Notes under the pieces: generated by a model
What the model was told of the DNA's origin: nothing
What the model saw: the letters and a program-made list of their open reading frames with translations, nothing else
Databases searched by the model: none
Program-made: the position numbers and the translations under genes
Part shown: piece by piece, positions 16,102 through 23,731 of the stretch
Layout of the letters: the number at the start of each line of letters is the position of its first letter
Numbering within the stretch: the stretch's first letter is position 1
Source: Azovibrio restrictus DSM 23866
GTDB lineage: Bacteria > Pseudomonadota > Gammaproteobacteria > Burkholderiales > Rhodocyclaceae
Direction of reading: 5' to 3'
Assembly: GCF_000429665.1 (NCBI RefSeq)
Contig: NZ_AUCH01000001.1
Location: 248,001 to 312,000, forward strand
Length of the DNA stretch: 64,000 bases

Positions 16102-16189
16102 TGGCGGAGGCTGTGAGATTCGAACTCACGGACGGTTGCCCGTCGGCAGTTTTCAAGACTGCTGGTTTAAACCACTCACCCAAGCCTCC
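16102..16189 (-). tRNA. tRNA-Ser (anticodon TGA)
   Basis: The minus strand reads GGAGGCTTGGG... with an anticodon loop CTTGAAA (anticodon TGA), a long variable arm, GAGTTCGAATCTC T arm and closing GCCTCC, followed by a genome-encoded G and CCA. The 88-base class II form fits tRNA-Ser. It lies just downstream of rlmD. Confidence 0.95.
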
Positions 16190-16214
16190 GGAGGCGCGGA
16201 TTCTAACACAAGCG

Positions 16215-17516
16215 TCAGAAACGCTCGAATACGGCAATGGATTCCACGTGGGCCGTATGGGGAAACATGTTGACCGCCCCCGCTGACTGGAACCGGTAGC
16301 CCTTCTGGCTAACCAGGATGGCCGCATCCCGGGCCAGGGTGGCGGGATTGCAGGAAACATAGACGATGCGACGGGGCCCACCCGCATCGGGCAGGGACTT
16401 CACCACCTCCAGGGCGCCTTCCCGGGGAGGATCGATCAGCAGCTTTTCCATGGGGCCCAGGGCCGCCAGGGATGCCGGGGTGCACTCGAACAGGTTGGCC
16501 ACGGCAAAACGTACCCGGTCCGCCAGACCATTCAATCTAGCACTCTCCTCCCCGCGCCGCACCAGTGCGGCGCTGCCCTCCACTCCCAGCACCCGGGCGC
16601 CGCGACGCGCCATGGGCAGGGTGAAGTTGCCCAGGCCACAGAACAGATCCACCACGAACTCGTCCGGCTGCGGCTCCAGCAACTCCATGGCCCGCCGGAT
16701 CAGGACCCGATTGATCCCATGATTCACCTGGGTGAAATCCACCGGGCGGAACACCATCTGCAGATCGAACTCCGGCAACCGGTAATCCAGTTCCGGTCCG
16801 GGCAGGGGATGGAAACGAAAAGCCGTGTCCGGCCCCCTGGGCTGCAGATAGAGCACCACCTGCCGGGCATCGGCAAACTGGCGCAGCCGCGCCTCATCGG
16901 CCGGGCTCGGTGGTTCGAGCACACGTAACACCAGGGCCACGCACTGCTCCCCGACCGCCACTTCCACCTGGGGCAGGCGTTCGCTGATGGAGAGCCCGGC
17001 AATCAGTTCCCGCAGCGGAAGCAGCAGGGCAGATACCGCAGGGTGCAGGATGGGACAGGTCCGGATGTCCGCAATGTAGCTGCTCTTGCGCTCGTGAAAT
17101 CCCACCAGCACGCCCCCCTTCTGCGGCAGGTGACGCACCCCAAGTCTGGCCTTGTGGCGATAACCCCAGGCCGGCCCCTGGATGGGCGGCATGATCTGCT
17201 CAGGCCGTACCCGACCGATATGCCAGAGACTGTCTTCCAGCACCCGCTGCTTGGCCGCCACCTGGGCACCAAACTCCAGATGCTGCATGGAGCAGCCGCC
17301 ACAAACCCCGAAATGGGGACAGGGCGGCTCCACCCGGCTCGCCACCTTGCGGATGACACGGACCAGATGGGCCTGCTCATACCTGGGCTTGCAACGGTAA
17401 CTGGCGTACTCCACCAACTCGCCGGGCAAAGCCCCCTCCACGAAGATCGCCTTGCCTTCCTGGCGGGCAATCCCGCGCGCCTCATGATCCAGCGCCTCAA
17501 TCACACCGACAGGCAT
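16215..17516 (-). CDS. rlmD: 23S rRNA (uracil-1939-C5)-methyltransferase
   Basis: A 433-residue SAM-dependent RNA methyltransferase of the RumA/RlmD type. An N-terminal TRAM domain (about 1-58) precedes the [4Fe-4S] cysteines C66, C72, C75 (CPHFGVCGGC) and C154 (TCPILHP). The methyltransferase core has VVDLFCGLGNFTL (288-300) and the catalytic nucleophile C389 in YVSCNPATLARD. The motif IDPPREG (361-367) is standard. The frame is open to 17720, but ATG 17516 is preceded by GGAAGGGG and opens the TRAM domain. It is divergent from the 17571 gene. RlmD rather than RlmC is favoured by the full Fe-S set and length. Confidence 0.93.
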   Translation of the reverse strand: MPVGVIEALDHEARGIARQEGKAIFVEGALPGELVEYASYRCKPRYEQAHLVRVIRKVASRVEPPCPHFGVCGGCSMQHLEFGAQVAAKQRVLEDSLWHIGRVRPEQIMPPIQGPAWGYRHKARLGVRHLPQKGGVLVGFHERKSSYIADIRTCPILHPAVSALLLPLRELIAGLSISERLPQVEVAVGEQCVALVLRVLEPPSPADEARLRQFADARQVVLYLQPRGPDTAFRFHPLPGPELDYRLPEFDLQMVFRPVDFTQVNHGINRVLIRRAMELLEPQPDEFVVDLFCGLGNFTLPMARRGARVLGVEGSAALVRRGEESARLNGLADRVRFAVANLFECTPASLAALGPMEKLLIDPPREGALEVVKSLPDAGGPRRIVYVSCNPATLARDAAILVSQKGYRFQSAGAVNMFPHTAHVESIAVFERF

Positions 17517-17570
17517 GGGCAGCCCCTTCCAAAAAGCTTGTGATTTTACCAATGGGTTAAACTCCCAGCC

Positions 17571-18047
17571 ATGCCAACCCAAATTCATTCCACCTGGGGC
17601 GAGTTGCGCACCTCCTTCGAACAGGTTCTGGCCCATACCCGGCACAGCCTCTGCATCTTCGATGCCGATCTGGAACAACTGGGACTTGAGCAGGCGGCCC
17701 GTTTCGAACAACTGCGCCAATTGCTGGCCAGCGATCCCGCCGCGACCCTACGCATTGCCCTTAAGACCACCGAGCATCTGCACCGCCAGCACCCGCGCCT
17801 GATCCAGTTGCTGCAAACCCACGGGCACGCTGTGCACGTGCAACAAATCCCCGACTCCCTGCAGCATCTGCGCGACACCCTGGTCATCGGCGATGAGGAG
17901 CACACTCTGGTCCGCTTCGATCAGGATCACCCCCGCGCCAAGTTGGTCATCGCCGACAAGAAGGAATCTTCCCCCTATCTGCAGCGTTTTGAAGACATCT
18001 GGCAGGAAGGAGGCACTCCCTTCACGCCAACCCCCCTGGGGCTATGA
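17571..18047 (+). CDS. Conserved hypothetical protein, possibly PLD-like fold
   Basis: A 158-residue soluble protein without signal peptide or membrane segment. The N-terminal part (HSTWGELRTSFEQVLAHTRHSLCIFDADLEQLGLEQ) and the centre (LRIALKTTEHLHRQHPRLIQLL) alternate strands and helices as in a phospholipase D-like half-domain, but the HKD catalytic motif is absent. It ends RFEDIWQEGGTPFTPTPLGL. Such small proteins are often found next to rlmD or similar genes in betaproteobacteria. It is transcribed divergently from rlmD with only 54 bases between starts. No function can be assigned. Confidence 0.65.
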   Translation: MPTQIHSTWGELRTSFEQVLAHTRHSLCIFDADLEQLGLEQAARFEQLRQLLASDPAATLRIALKTTEHLHRQHPRLIQLLQTHGHAVHVQQIPDSLQHLRDTLVIGDEEHTLVRFDQDHPRAKLVIADKKESSPYLQRFEDIWQEGGTPFTPTPLGL

Positions 18048-18104
18048 ATTTCCGGTGTTACAAAAAGAACACATGCGATAACAATATCGCAGCGCACAAC
18101 AGAC

Positions 18105-18133
18105 TTATGGTTCCACGAATAAGTTGATATAAT
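18105..18133 (+). promoter_or_regulatory. Promoter of the small alanine-rich lipoprotein gene
   Basis: A perfect TATAAT (18128-18133) has TTATGG (18105-18110) 17 bases upstream. The predicted start of transcription falls at the edge of the palindrome at 18142-18158. Confidence 0.55.
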
Positions 18134-18141
18134 TTTGGCCT

Positions 18142-18158
18142 GATCAACTTAGTTGATC
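18142..18158. promoter_or_regulatory. Perfect 7+3+7 palindrome in the lipoprotein leader
   Basis: GATCAAC-TTA-GTTGATC lies just downstream of the -10 element; AGTTGAT occurs again at 18122-18128. The position at the transcription start suits a repressor operator, or the RNA could form a leader hairpin. Confidence 0.45.
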
Positions 18159-18199
18159 TTGGGGTTTTTCGTTAAAGTCATCATCAAAAGGATCTAACA

Positions 18200-18451
18200 A
18201 TGAAACAGTCTCTCCTCATCGCCGCTCTGGTTGCCATCGCCGTTTCCGCTTGTGGCCAGAAGGAAGAGCCCGCTGCTGCTGCTCCCGCTGCTCCGGTTGC
18301 TGCTCCTGCCGCTCCCGCTGCTCCCGCTGCTGATCAGGCCGCCGCTCCTGCCGCCGCCCCCGCTGCTGACCAAGCTGCCGCTCCTGCCGCCGCTCCCGCT
18401 GCTGATCAGGCCGCCGCTCCCGCCGCTGCTCCCGCTGAAGAAAAGAAGTAA
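18200..18451 (+). CDS. Small alanine/proline-rich lipoprotein
   Basis: An 83-residue precursor with a lipoprotein signal: MKQSLLIAALVAIAVSAC, with C18 as the lipidation site (lipobox AVSAC). The mature part is low-complexity and made of a near-perfect repeat ADQAAAPAAAPA three times, ending EEKK. It resembles short Ala/Pro-rich lipoproteins that extend from the membrane as flexible tethers; a specific function is not known. AAAGGA precedes the ATG. It has its own promoter, a palindromic leader and a strong terminator, so it is an independent, probably well-expressed gene. Confidence 0.85.
   Translation: MKQSLLIAALVAIAVSACGQKEEPAAAAPAAPVAAPAAPAAPAADQAAAPAAAPAADQAAAPAAAPAADQAAAPAAAPAEEKK
18329..18436 (+). 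repeat. Three tandem 36-base coding repeats
   Basis: Units at 18329, 18365 and 18401 each encode ADQAAAPAAAPA and differ only at a few third positions. Copy-number variation between strains would be expected. Confidence 0.85.
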
Positions 18452-18472
18452 TCCTTCTTTCCTGGCAGAGAG

Positions 18473-18502
18473 AAAAAGCAGGGTTATCCCTGCTTTTTTT
18501 TT
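18473..18502 (+). terminator. Terminator after the lipoprotein gene
   Basis: AAAAAGCAGGG, TTAT loop, CCCTGC followed by nine T: a textbook Rho-independent terminator 21 bases past the stop. Confidence 0.9.
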
Positions 18503-18550
18503 CGCCCTTGCCTGCTACGCCATCACGCCCAGGCTGATGGCAAGCACAGC

Positions 18551-18586
18551 AAAGCAAAAGGCCCGGAACCCCGGGCCTTTTGCTTT
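18551..18586 (-). terminator. Terminator after bamC
   Basis: A perfect 16-base-pair stem, AAAGCAAAAGGCCCGG / CCGGGCCTTTTGCTTT with an AACC loop, begins 17 bases from the bamC stop. It ends the minus-strand bamC message and may also block read-through from the plus strand. Confidence 0.85.
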
Positions 18587-18602
18587 ATTTAGAACAGGAC
18601 TG

Positions 18603-19733
18603 TTACTTGAGCTGCTCGAACAGCAGGTTGAGAATCTTCCTGGAAGTTTCAGAACGATCCACCCCGCCTTCCGGAGAAAGCACCTGGACCCGGGTATCCC
18701 CGGCGACTTCCTGGACGTAAATCCGGTACTGGACCTGGGGCGCAGTCTTGGCATCACTCTTCCAGACCGCCAATTTCGAGAACCACCCTTCATCCTTCTT
18801 CTTGGTATCGGCATCCGGATCCACGTAACGGACAAAGTAAAGCCCACGGCTGCGATCCCGGTCTTCAACGGTAAACCCGACCCGATCCAGGGCCAGGCCC
18901 ACCCGCCGCCAAGCCCGGTCAAAGCGCTCCTGAACTTCCAGCACCCCGGAACCGTCATCGGATTTGACCAGCTTGGCCCGCTCTTCCACTCGCGCAGAAG
19001 CCACGGCAGCTTCAGCACGGCGTTCGTCGGTCCCCAAGCGCACCATCAGGCGACGCAGCATCTCGGCTTCCAGTTCGGAATCCGGAGCCGCCGGTTGCCA
19101 GCGGGTATCGTCCTGGGCGGAAGAGGTATACACCTCTTCCATGCGCCGGTTGCTGATGAAGATATCGGTGGTCCCCGGCTTGGCGCCCTGTTCGAAACGG
19201 GTACGGAACTTGTCCCGCTCGCCGGTGGAGTAGAGGGAATCCAGAAGCTTACCCAGGGTATTGCGGATGATGTCCCCGGGAATCTTGGCCCGGTTCTCGG
19301 CCCAATCGGTTTCCATGATCCCGGCTTCGGGAGATTCGGTGACGATGATGAAGCCCAGCTCCTGCCAGAAATCCTTGACGGAATCCCAGAGCCGGTCAGC
19401 GGGCACGTTCACCACCAGCCAGCGCTGATTGCCGGAACGCTCGATGCGAATGTTCTCGATTTCAGGCAGCACCACCGAGTTCTGGGCCATGGCGGCAGGT
19501 GTCCGCTCGGCGCTGTATTCGGAGAAGGTTGCGCTGCCCCGGCCGGAAAAATCCGGTACGGCAAAACGATCGTCCCGGGACAACTGGGTCAGATCCGGCG
19601 GCACTTCCAGGGTCGGGGTCCGGGCACTGGAAGCCGACTTGTAATCAATCTTCTTGGTTTCCGGAATCAGGCTGGTACACCCGCCCAGGGAGAGGGCCAG
19701 CAGCCCCAGCAGCAGAGGAGAACAGCGGCGCAT
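18603..19733 (-). CDS. bamC: Outer-membrane protein assembly factor BamC (NlpB)
   Basis: A 376-residue lipoprotein of the BAM complex that folds beta-barrel proteins into the outer membrane. The signal ends in the lipobox LSLGGC and the mature protein begins CTSLIPETKKIDYKSA, where the conserved N-terminal segment (KKIDYKSASS...TLEVPPDLT) is the part known to bind BamD. Two helix-grip domains follow (about 95-215 and 250-376). ATG 19733 is favoured over 19739 because the AAGGAG overlapping the dapA stop lies eight bases from the former and only two from the latter. It is co-transcribed with dapA, the usual gammaproteobacterial/betaproteobacterial pairing. Confidence 0.92.
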   Translation of the reverse strand: MRRCSPLLLGLLALSLGGCTSLIPETKKIDYKSASSARTPTLEVPPDLTQLSRDDRFAVPDFSGRGSATFSEYSAERTPAAMAQNSVVLPEIENIRIERSGNQRWLVVNVPADRLWDSVKDFWQELGFIIVTESPEAGIMETDWAENRAKIPGDIIRNTLGKLLDSLYSTGERDKFRTRFEQGAKPGTTDIFISNRRMEEVYTSSAQDDTRWQPAAPDSELEAEMLRRLMVRLGTDERRAEAAVASARVEERAKLVKSDDGSGVLEVQERFDRAWRRVGLALDRVGFTVEDRDRSRGLYFVRYVDPDADTKKKDEGWFSKLAVWKSDAKTAPQVQYRIYVQEVAGDTRVQVLSPEGGVDRSETSRKILNLLFEQLK

Positions 19734-19745
19734 GTTCATCGCTCC

Positions 19746-20624
19746 TTAAGCCTTGATACCGGCAAGACGCATGGCAGCAGCCACCTTTTCCTGGCCTGCT
19801 GCGCCCAGGGACGTCAGGGGCAGGCGGATGCCGCCGGGCATCAGCCCCATCTGCTGCACGGCCCACTTGACGGGAATCGGGTTGGCCTCGCAGAACAGGT
19901 CCCGGTGCAGTCCCAACAGCTGGAAATGAATGTCCCGGGCCTTCCGGCCGTCTCCGGCAGCAGCAGCCACACACATGTCGTGCATCAGGCGCGGCGCCAC
20001 ATTGGCGGTCACGGAAATGGTGCCGTGGAAACCCAGCAGGATGGCCGCCATGCAGGTCATGTCATCACCGCTGTAGAGGGCAAAGTCCTTGGGCGCCCGG
20101 GCGATCAGGTCACAGGCCCGGTCAATGTTGCCGGTAGCATCCTTGATCCCGATGATGTTGGGAATCTGGGCCAGACGCAGGGCTGTGTCATTGCTCATGT
20201 CAGCCACGGTGCGGCCGGGCACATTGTAGAGAATGACCGGAATATCCACCGCCTCGGCGATACTGCGGAAATGCTGGTACAGGCCCTCCTGGGTGGGCTT
20301 GTTGTAATAGGGCACCACGGACAGGACCGCATCGGCCCCGGCTTCCTTGGCAAAGCGATTCAGCTCGATGGCTTCGGCCGTGGAGTTGGCGCCGGTCCCG
20401 GCGATCACGGGAATGCGTCCGGCGGCATGCTGCACCGTGGCCCGGATCAGTTCGCAGTGTTCTTCCACGTTGACCGTGGGCGACTCCCCGGTGGTGCCGA
20501 CGATGACGATGCCGTCAGTCTTTTCCGCCACATGAAAATCCACCAGTTTCTTCAGGGAAGCAAAATCAAGACTGCCATCCTCGAACATGGGGGTCACTAC
20601 GGCTACGATGGATCCGGTAATCAT
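19746..20624 (-). CDS. dapA: 4-hydroxy-tetrahydrodipicolinate synthase
   Basis: A 292-residue cytoplasmic class I aldolase that condenses pyruvate with aspartate semialdehyde, the first committed step of lysine/diaminopimelate synthesis. It has GTTGESPT with T44/T45, Y107 in VVPYYNKPTQ, Y133 in ILYNVPGRT and the Schiff-base lysine K161 in GIKDATGN. The length is that of Escherichia coli DapA. It precedes bamC with an almost overlapping ribosome site, so the two are translated from one message. Its substrate is provided by the lysC product encoded in this window. Confidence 0.97.
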   Translation of the reverse strand: MITGSIVAVVTPMFEDGSLDFASLKKLVDFHVAEKTDGIVIVGTTGESPTVNVEEHCELIRATVQHAAGRIPVIAGTGANSTAEAIELNRFAKEAGADAVLSVVPYYNKPTQEGLYQHFRSIAEAVDIPVILYNVPGRTVADMSNDTALRLAQIPNIIGIKDATGNIDRACDLIARAPKDFALYSGDDMTCMAAILLGFHGTISVTANVAPRLMHDMCVAAAAGDGRKARDIHFQLLGLHRDLFCEANPIPVKWAVQQMGLMPGGIRLPLTSLGAAGQEKVAAAMRLAGIKA

Positions 20625-20720
20625 GTGTATGCAGGGTAGAAAAGGAAGTGGAGGATTGTACCCGAAGGCCCCGGACGGCGGAACGCGATCCGGGGCGCTG
20701 CGGATGTCAGGAGATGTAAA

Positions 20721-21644
20721 TCAGAGATCAGCCAGCTCACGCAGGTGGGCACCCACACTGCGGGCCAGGGAAGAGAGGACGTAACCGCCCTCCAGCATGG
20801 AAACGATGCGCTTGCCGGCGGTCTCGGCCGCCAGCTTCTTGAGCTGGGCGGTAACCCAGGCGTAGTCGCGTTCCAGCAACTTCAAACCGCCCATGTCGTC
20901 CTCGTAATGAGCATCGAAACCGGCGGAGATGAGGATCAGCTGGGGCTTGAACTCGCGCAGGCGCGGCAGCCATACATCCTGGACCGCCCCCATGAACTCC
21001 TCCCCGCCCGAGTAGGCCGGCAGGGGCACATTGCACATGTTGGGCGCCGGATTATCCGTCCCGCTGTAGGGGAAGAAGGGGTGCTGGAAAATGCTGCACA
21101 TGAGCACCCGCTCGTCCCCCTTGAAAACATCCTCGGTGCCGTTGCCGTGGTGTACATCGAAATCGATGATGGCCACCCGCTCCAGCCCGTGAACCTCCAG
21201 AGCGTGCTTGGCGGCAACGCCGATGTTGTTGAAGAAGCAGAAGCCCATGGGATTCTCCCGCTCCGCGTGATGCCCCGGGGGCCGGATGGCGCAGAAGGCG
21301 TTCTCCACCTCGCCGGACATGACCAAATCCACGGCCATGACCCCGGCCCCGGCGGAGCGCAGGGCCGCCTTCCAGGTATGGGGATTCATGGCGGTATCCG
21401 GGTCCAGGTGCACCACCCCGTGCTCCGGCGAAGCCCGCTTCAGGCGCTCCAGATGCGAGGCCGGATGCACCCGGTGCAGCTGTTCTATGGTCGCCAGGGG
21501 GGCATCGTAATAAACGAAGTAGGCATCAATGCCCTGGGCGATCAGGTAATCATTGATGGCGGTAAGGCGGCTGGGAGATTCCGGATGGTGGGCCCCCATG
21601 TCGTGCAACTGGCAATCCCTGTGGGTAATGAAAGCAGTAGTCAC
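20721..21644 (-). CDS. Histone deacetylase-family amidohydrolase
   Basis: A 307-residue zinc hydrolase of the HDAC/AcuC/acetylpolyamine amidohydrolase superfamily. Visible active-site elements are the paired histidines H125-H126 in RPPGHHAE, zinc ligands D163 and H165 in DFDVHHGNGT and D244 in SAGFDAH, and the loop MLEGGY near the C-terminus. In bacteria such enzymes deacetylate small molecules or proteins; the substrate cannot be told from sequence. It is adjacent to dapA on the same strand with a 96-base gap, and divergent from moxR. The PFFPYSGTDN segment is typical of the class II-like bacterial subgroup. Confidence 0.9.
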   Translation of the reverse strand: MTTAFITHRDCQLHDMGAHHPESPSRLTAINDYLIAQGIDAYFVYYDAPLATIEQLHRVHPASHLERLKRASPEHGVVHLDPDTAMNPHTWKAALRSAGAGVMAVDLVMSGEVENAFCAIRPPGHHAERENPMGFCFFNNIGVAAKHALEVHGLERVAIIDFDVHHGNGTEDVFKGDERVLMCSIFQHPFFPYSGTDNPAPNMCNVPLPAYSGGEEFMGAVQDVWLPRLREFKPQLILISAGFDAHYEDDMGGLKLLERDYAWVTAQLKKLAAETAGKRIVSMLEGGYVLSSLARSVGAHLRELADL

Positions 21645-21827
21645 TGGATATCTCTCTTCTCTCTTTTTTGTGGAGCAGGCTCCCCGCCTCGCCCCTGGCT
21701 TGTATCTGTGTCATTATCGGCCCAAGCTCGCTTGCAGGACAAGGCCATTTGCCCCCCTGTCAGCCGGCTCCGGCAAACCTTTTCTGTCGGGCCGGATCCA
21801 CGCCAACCCGCACCCCGAACCCGGAAA

Positions 21828-22763
21828 ATGACAAGTAACTCACCCCCTTCTGCCCAAGCCCTGCAGCAAGTGCTGCAGCAGGCCGAACAGATCATTCTCG
21901 GCAAGCGCCGGGAACTGCGCCTGGCCCTGGCCTGCCTGCTGGCCCGGGGCCACCTGCTGATCGAGGATCTGCCCGGCCTGGGCAAGACCACCCTCGCCCA
22001 CACCCTGGCCCGGCTCCTGGGCCTGCAGTTTTCCCGCATCCAGTTCACCAGCGACCTGCTGCCGGCGGACATCCTCGGCCTGTCCATCTATGAACGCGAC
22101 AGCGGCCGCTTCCGCTTCATGCCCGGCCCGGTGTTCGCCCAGGTGCTGCTGGCCGACGAAATCAACCGCGCCACCCCCAAGACCCAGAGCGCCCTGCTCG
22201 AAGCCATGGAGGAGAAGCAGGTCACCACCGAGGGGGAGACCCGCCCCCTGCCGGAGCCCTTCTTCGTCATCGCCACCCAGAATCCTTCCCACCAGATCGG
22301 CACCTTCCCCCTGCCGGAATCGCAACTGGACCGCTTCCTCCTGCGCATCCAGCTGGGCTATCCGGACCGGGCCTCGGAACGGGCCCTGCTGGCCGCCGGC
22401 GACCAGCGTCGACAGCTCGACGCGCTGCAGCCCTGCCTGGCCCCGGAGGCGCTTCCCCTGCACCAGCGGGCGGCCGAACAGGTGTTCGTGGCCCCGGCCC
22501 TGCTCGACTACGTCCAGTCCCTGCTCGAAGCCACCCGCGCCAGTCCCCAGTTCTACCACGGCCTCTCGCCCCGGGCCGGACTGGGGCTGCTGGCGGTAGC
22601 CCGGGCCTGGGCCTATCTGGAAGGACGGGCCGCCGTCCTGCCTGACGATATCCAGACGGTATTGCCGGGTGTGGCCTGCCACCGCCTGCACTCCCGGGAA
22701 GGGGAAGCCCACGCCCGCCCCGAAGACGTGCACGCCCTGATCCGTACCGTCCCCATCCCCTAA
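21828..22763 (+). CDS. MoxR-family AAA+ ATPase
   Basis: A 311-residue cytoplasmic ATPase, a chaperone-like partner of the DUF58/transglutaminase genes that follow. Walker A is EDLPGLGKTT (46-55), Walker B VLLADEIN (106-113), and sensor 1 lies in VIATQNPSHQIG; FPLPESQLDRFLL is the MoxR-specific stretch. The reading frame is open far upstream (to 20745), but ATG 21828 begins the conserved N-terminus, so I place the start there. It overlaps the next gene in TAATG, indicating coupled translation. The usual gene order moxR-DUF58-TgpA is present. The target complex is unknown. Confidence 0.92.
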   Translation: MTSNSPPSAQALQQVLQQAEQIILGKRRELRLALACLLARGHLLIEDLPGLGKTTLAHTLARLLGLQFSRIQFTSDLLPADILGLSIYERDSGRFRFMPGPVFAQVLLADEINRATPKTQSALLEAMEEKQVTTEGETRPLPEPFFVIATQNPSHQIGTFPLPESQLDRFLLRIQLGYPDRASERALLAAGDQRRQLDALQPCLAPEALPLHQRAAEQVFVAPALLDYVQSLLEATRASPQFYHGLSPRAGLGLLAVARAWAYLEGRAAVLPDDIQTVLPGVACHRLHSREGEAHARPEDVHALIRTVPIP

Positions 22764-23731
22764 TGCAGCCCCTGGCAAGTCTGCGGCAAGGGCTGGCCCG
22801 CCTGATCCGGCCGCGCCGCCCGGAAACCGGCCCCATCCGCCTGGGCCGCCGCCGCATCTACATCCTGCCCACCTGGGCCGGACTGCTCTATGCCCTGACC
22901 CTGGTGGCCATGCTCCTGGGCGCCATCAATTACGACCTGGCCCTGGGCCACGCCCTGGTATTCCTGCTGGTCAGCCTGGGGCTGGTGGGCATGCTGCATG
23001 CCCACAAGAACCTGCTCGGCCTGGAAATCAGCGCCCAGGGCCGGGAAGCGGTGCACGCCGGAGAACTGGCCCACTTCCGCCTGCAGGTCCAGAACCCGGG
23101 CCCCTCGCCCCGGCCAGGACTGGAATGGAGCGCCAGCCCCCGCCAACCCATGCAGCTGCAGCATCTCCCGGGAAATGACACGGGCCACCTGGATCTGGCC
23201 CTCGAAGCTCCCCGCCGGGGCTGGCTGGAGCTCCCGCCCCTGAAGCTGGCGAGCCGCTACCCCCTGGGCCTGTTCCTGGCCTGGGCCCATCCCTGGCCCG
23301 CAGCCCGGTGCCTGGTTTATCCCAAACCCCGTTTCACCCCCCTGCCCCCAGGGCGGCAATCCGGCCACTCCGGCGCCTACCCGGGACGGGAAGGCCAGGA
23401 GGACTTTGCCGGATTTCGGGAACGGCAGCCGGCCGACTCCCCCCGCCATGTGGCCTGGAAGGCCGCCGCCCGGGACGCGGGCGACAAGCCCCTGCTGGTC
23501 AAGACCTTCAGTGGCGGTGCCCGGGAGGAACTCTGGCTGGAGTGGGAAGACACCAGTGGAGATACGGAGGAGCGGCTCTCCATCCTGGCCGGCTGGGTCA
23601 TGGATGCCGAAGGTGCCGGCCTGGATTACGGCCTCCGCCTGCCCCGCCAGGCGCTCGCTCCGGACCATGGGACCGCCCACCGGCAACGCTGCCTGCAGGC
23701 CCTGGCCCTCTATCCCGGGGCCACCCCATGA
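22763..23731 (+). CDS. DUF58 domain membrane protein
   Basis: A 322-residue protein with two closely spaced membrane helices near the N-terminus (about 35-75, TWAGLLYALTLVAMLLGAIN and ALVFLLVSLGLVGML). The cytoplasmic part contains the DUF58 core: GHSGAYPGREGQEDFAGFRERQPADSPRHVAWKAAARD, the conserved R-x-Y/Q-x-x-G-D...I-x-W-K-x-x-A-R pattern in a von Willebrand A-like fold. Its start overlaps the moxR stop (TAATG), and its stop overlaps the start of the transglutaminase gene (ATGA). Members work with MoxR ATPases, but the biochemical role is unknown. Confidence 0.9.
   Translation: MQPLASLRQGLARLIRPRRPETGPIRLGRRRIYILPTWAGLLYALTLVAMLLGAINYDLALGHALVFLLVSLGLVGMLHAHKNLLGLEISAQGREAVHAGELAHFRLQVQNPGPSPRPGLEWSASPRQPMQLQHLPGNDTGHLDLALEAPRRGWLELPPLKLASRYPLGLFLAWAHPWPAARCLVYPKPRFTPLPPGRQSGHSGAYPGREGQEDFAGFRERQPADSPRHVAWKAAARDAGDKPLLVKTFSGGAREELWLEWEDTSGDTEERLSILAGWVMDAEGAGLDYGLRLPRQALAPDHGTAHRQRCLQALALYPGATP

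Noticed and set aside
18329..18436. CRISPR-like repeat array
   Set aside because: The 36-base units are contiguous, in frame and code for a protein repeat; there are no spacers.
18200..18451. Low-complexity Ala-Pro frame as a mere GC artefact
   Set aside because: It has a lipoprotein signal, ribosome site, promoter and perfect terminator, so I kept it as a gene.
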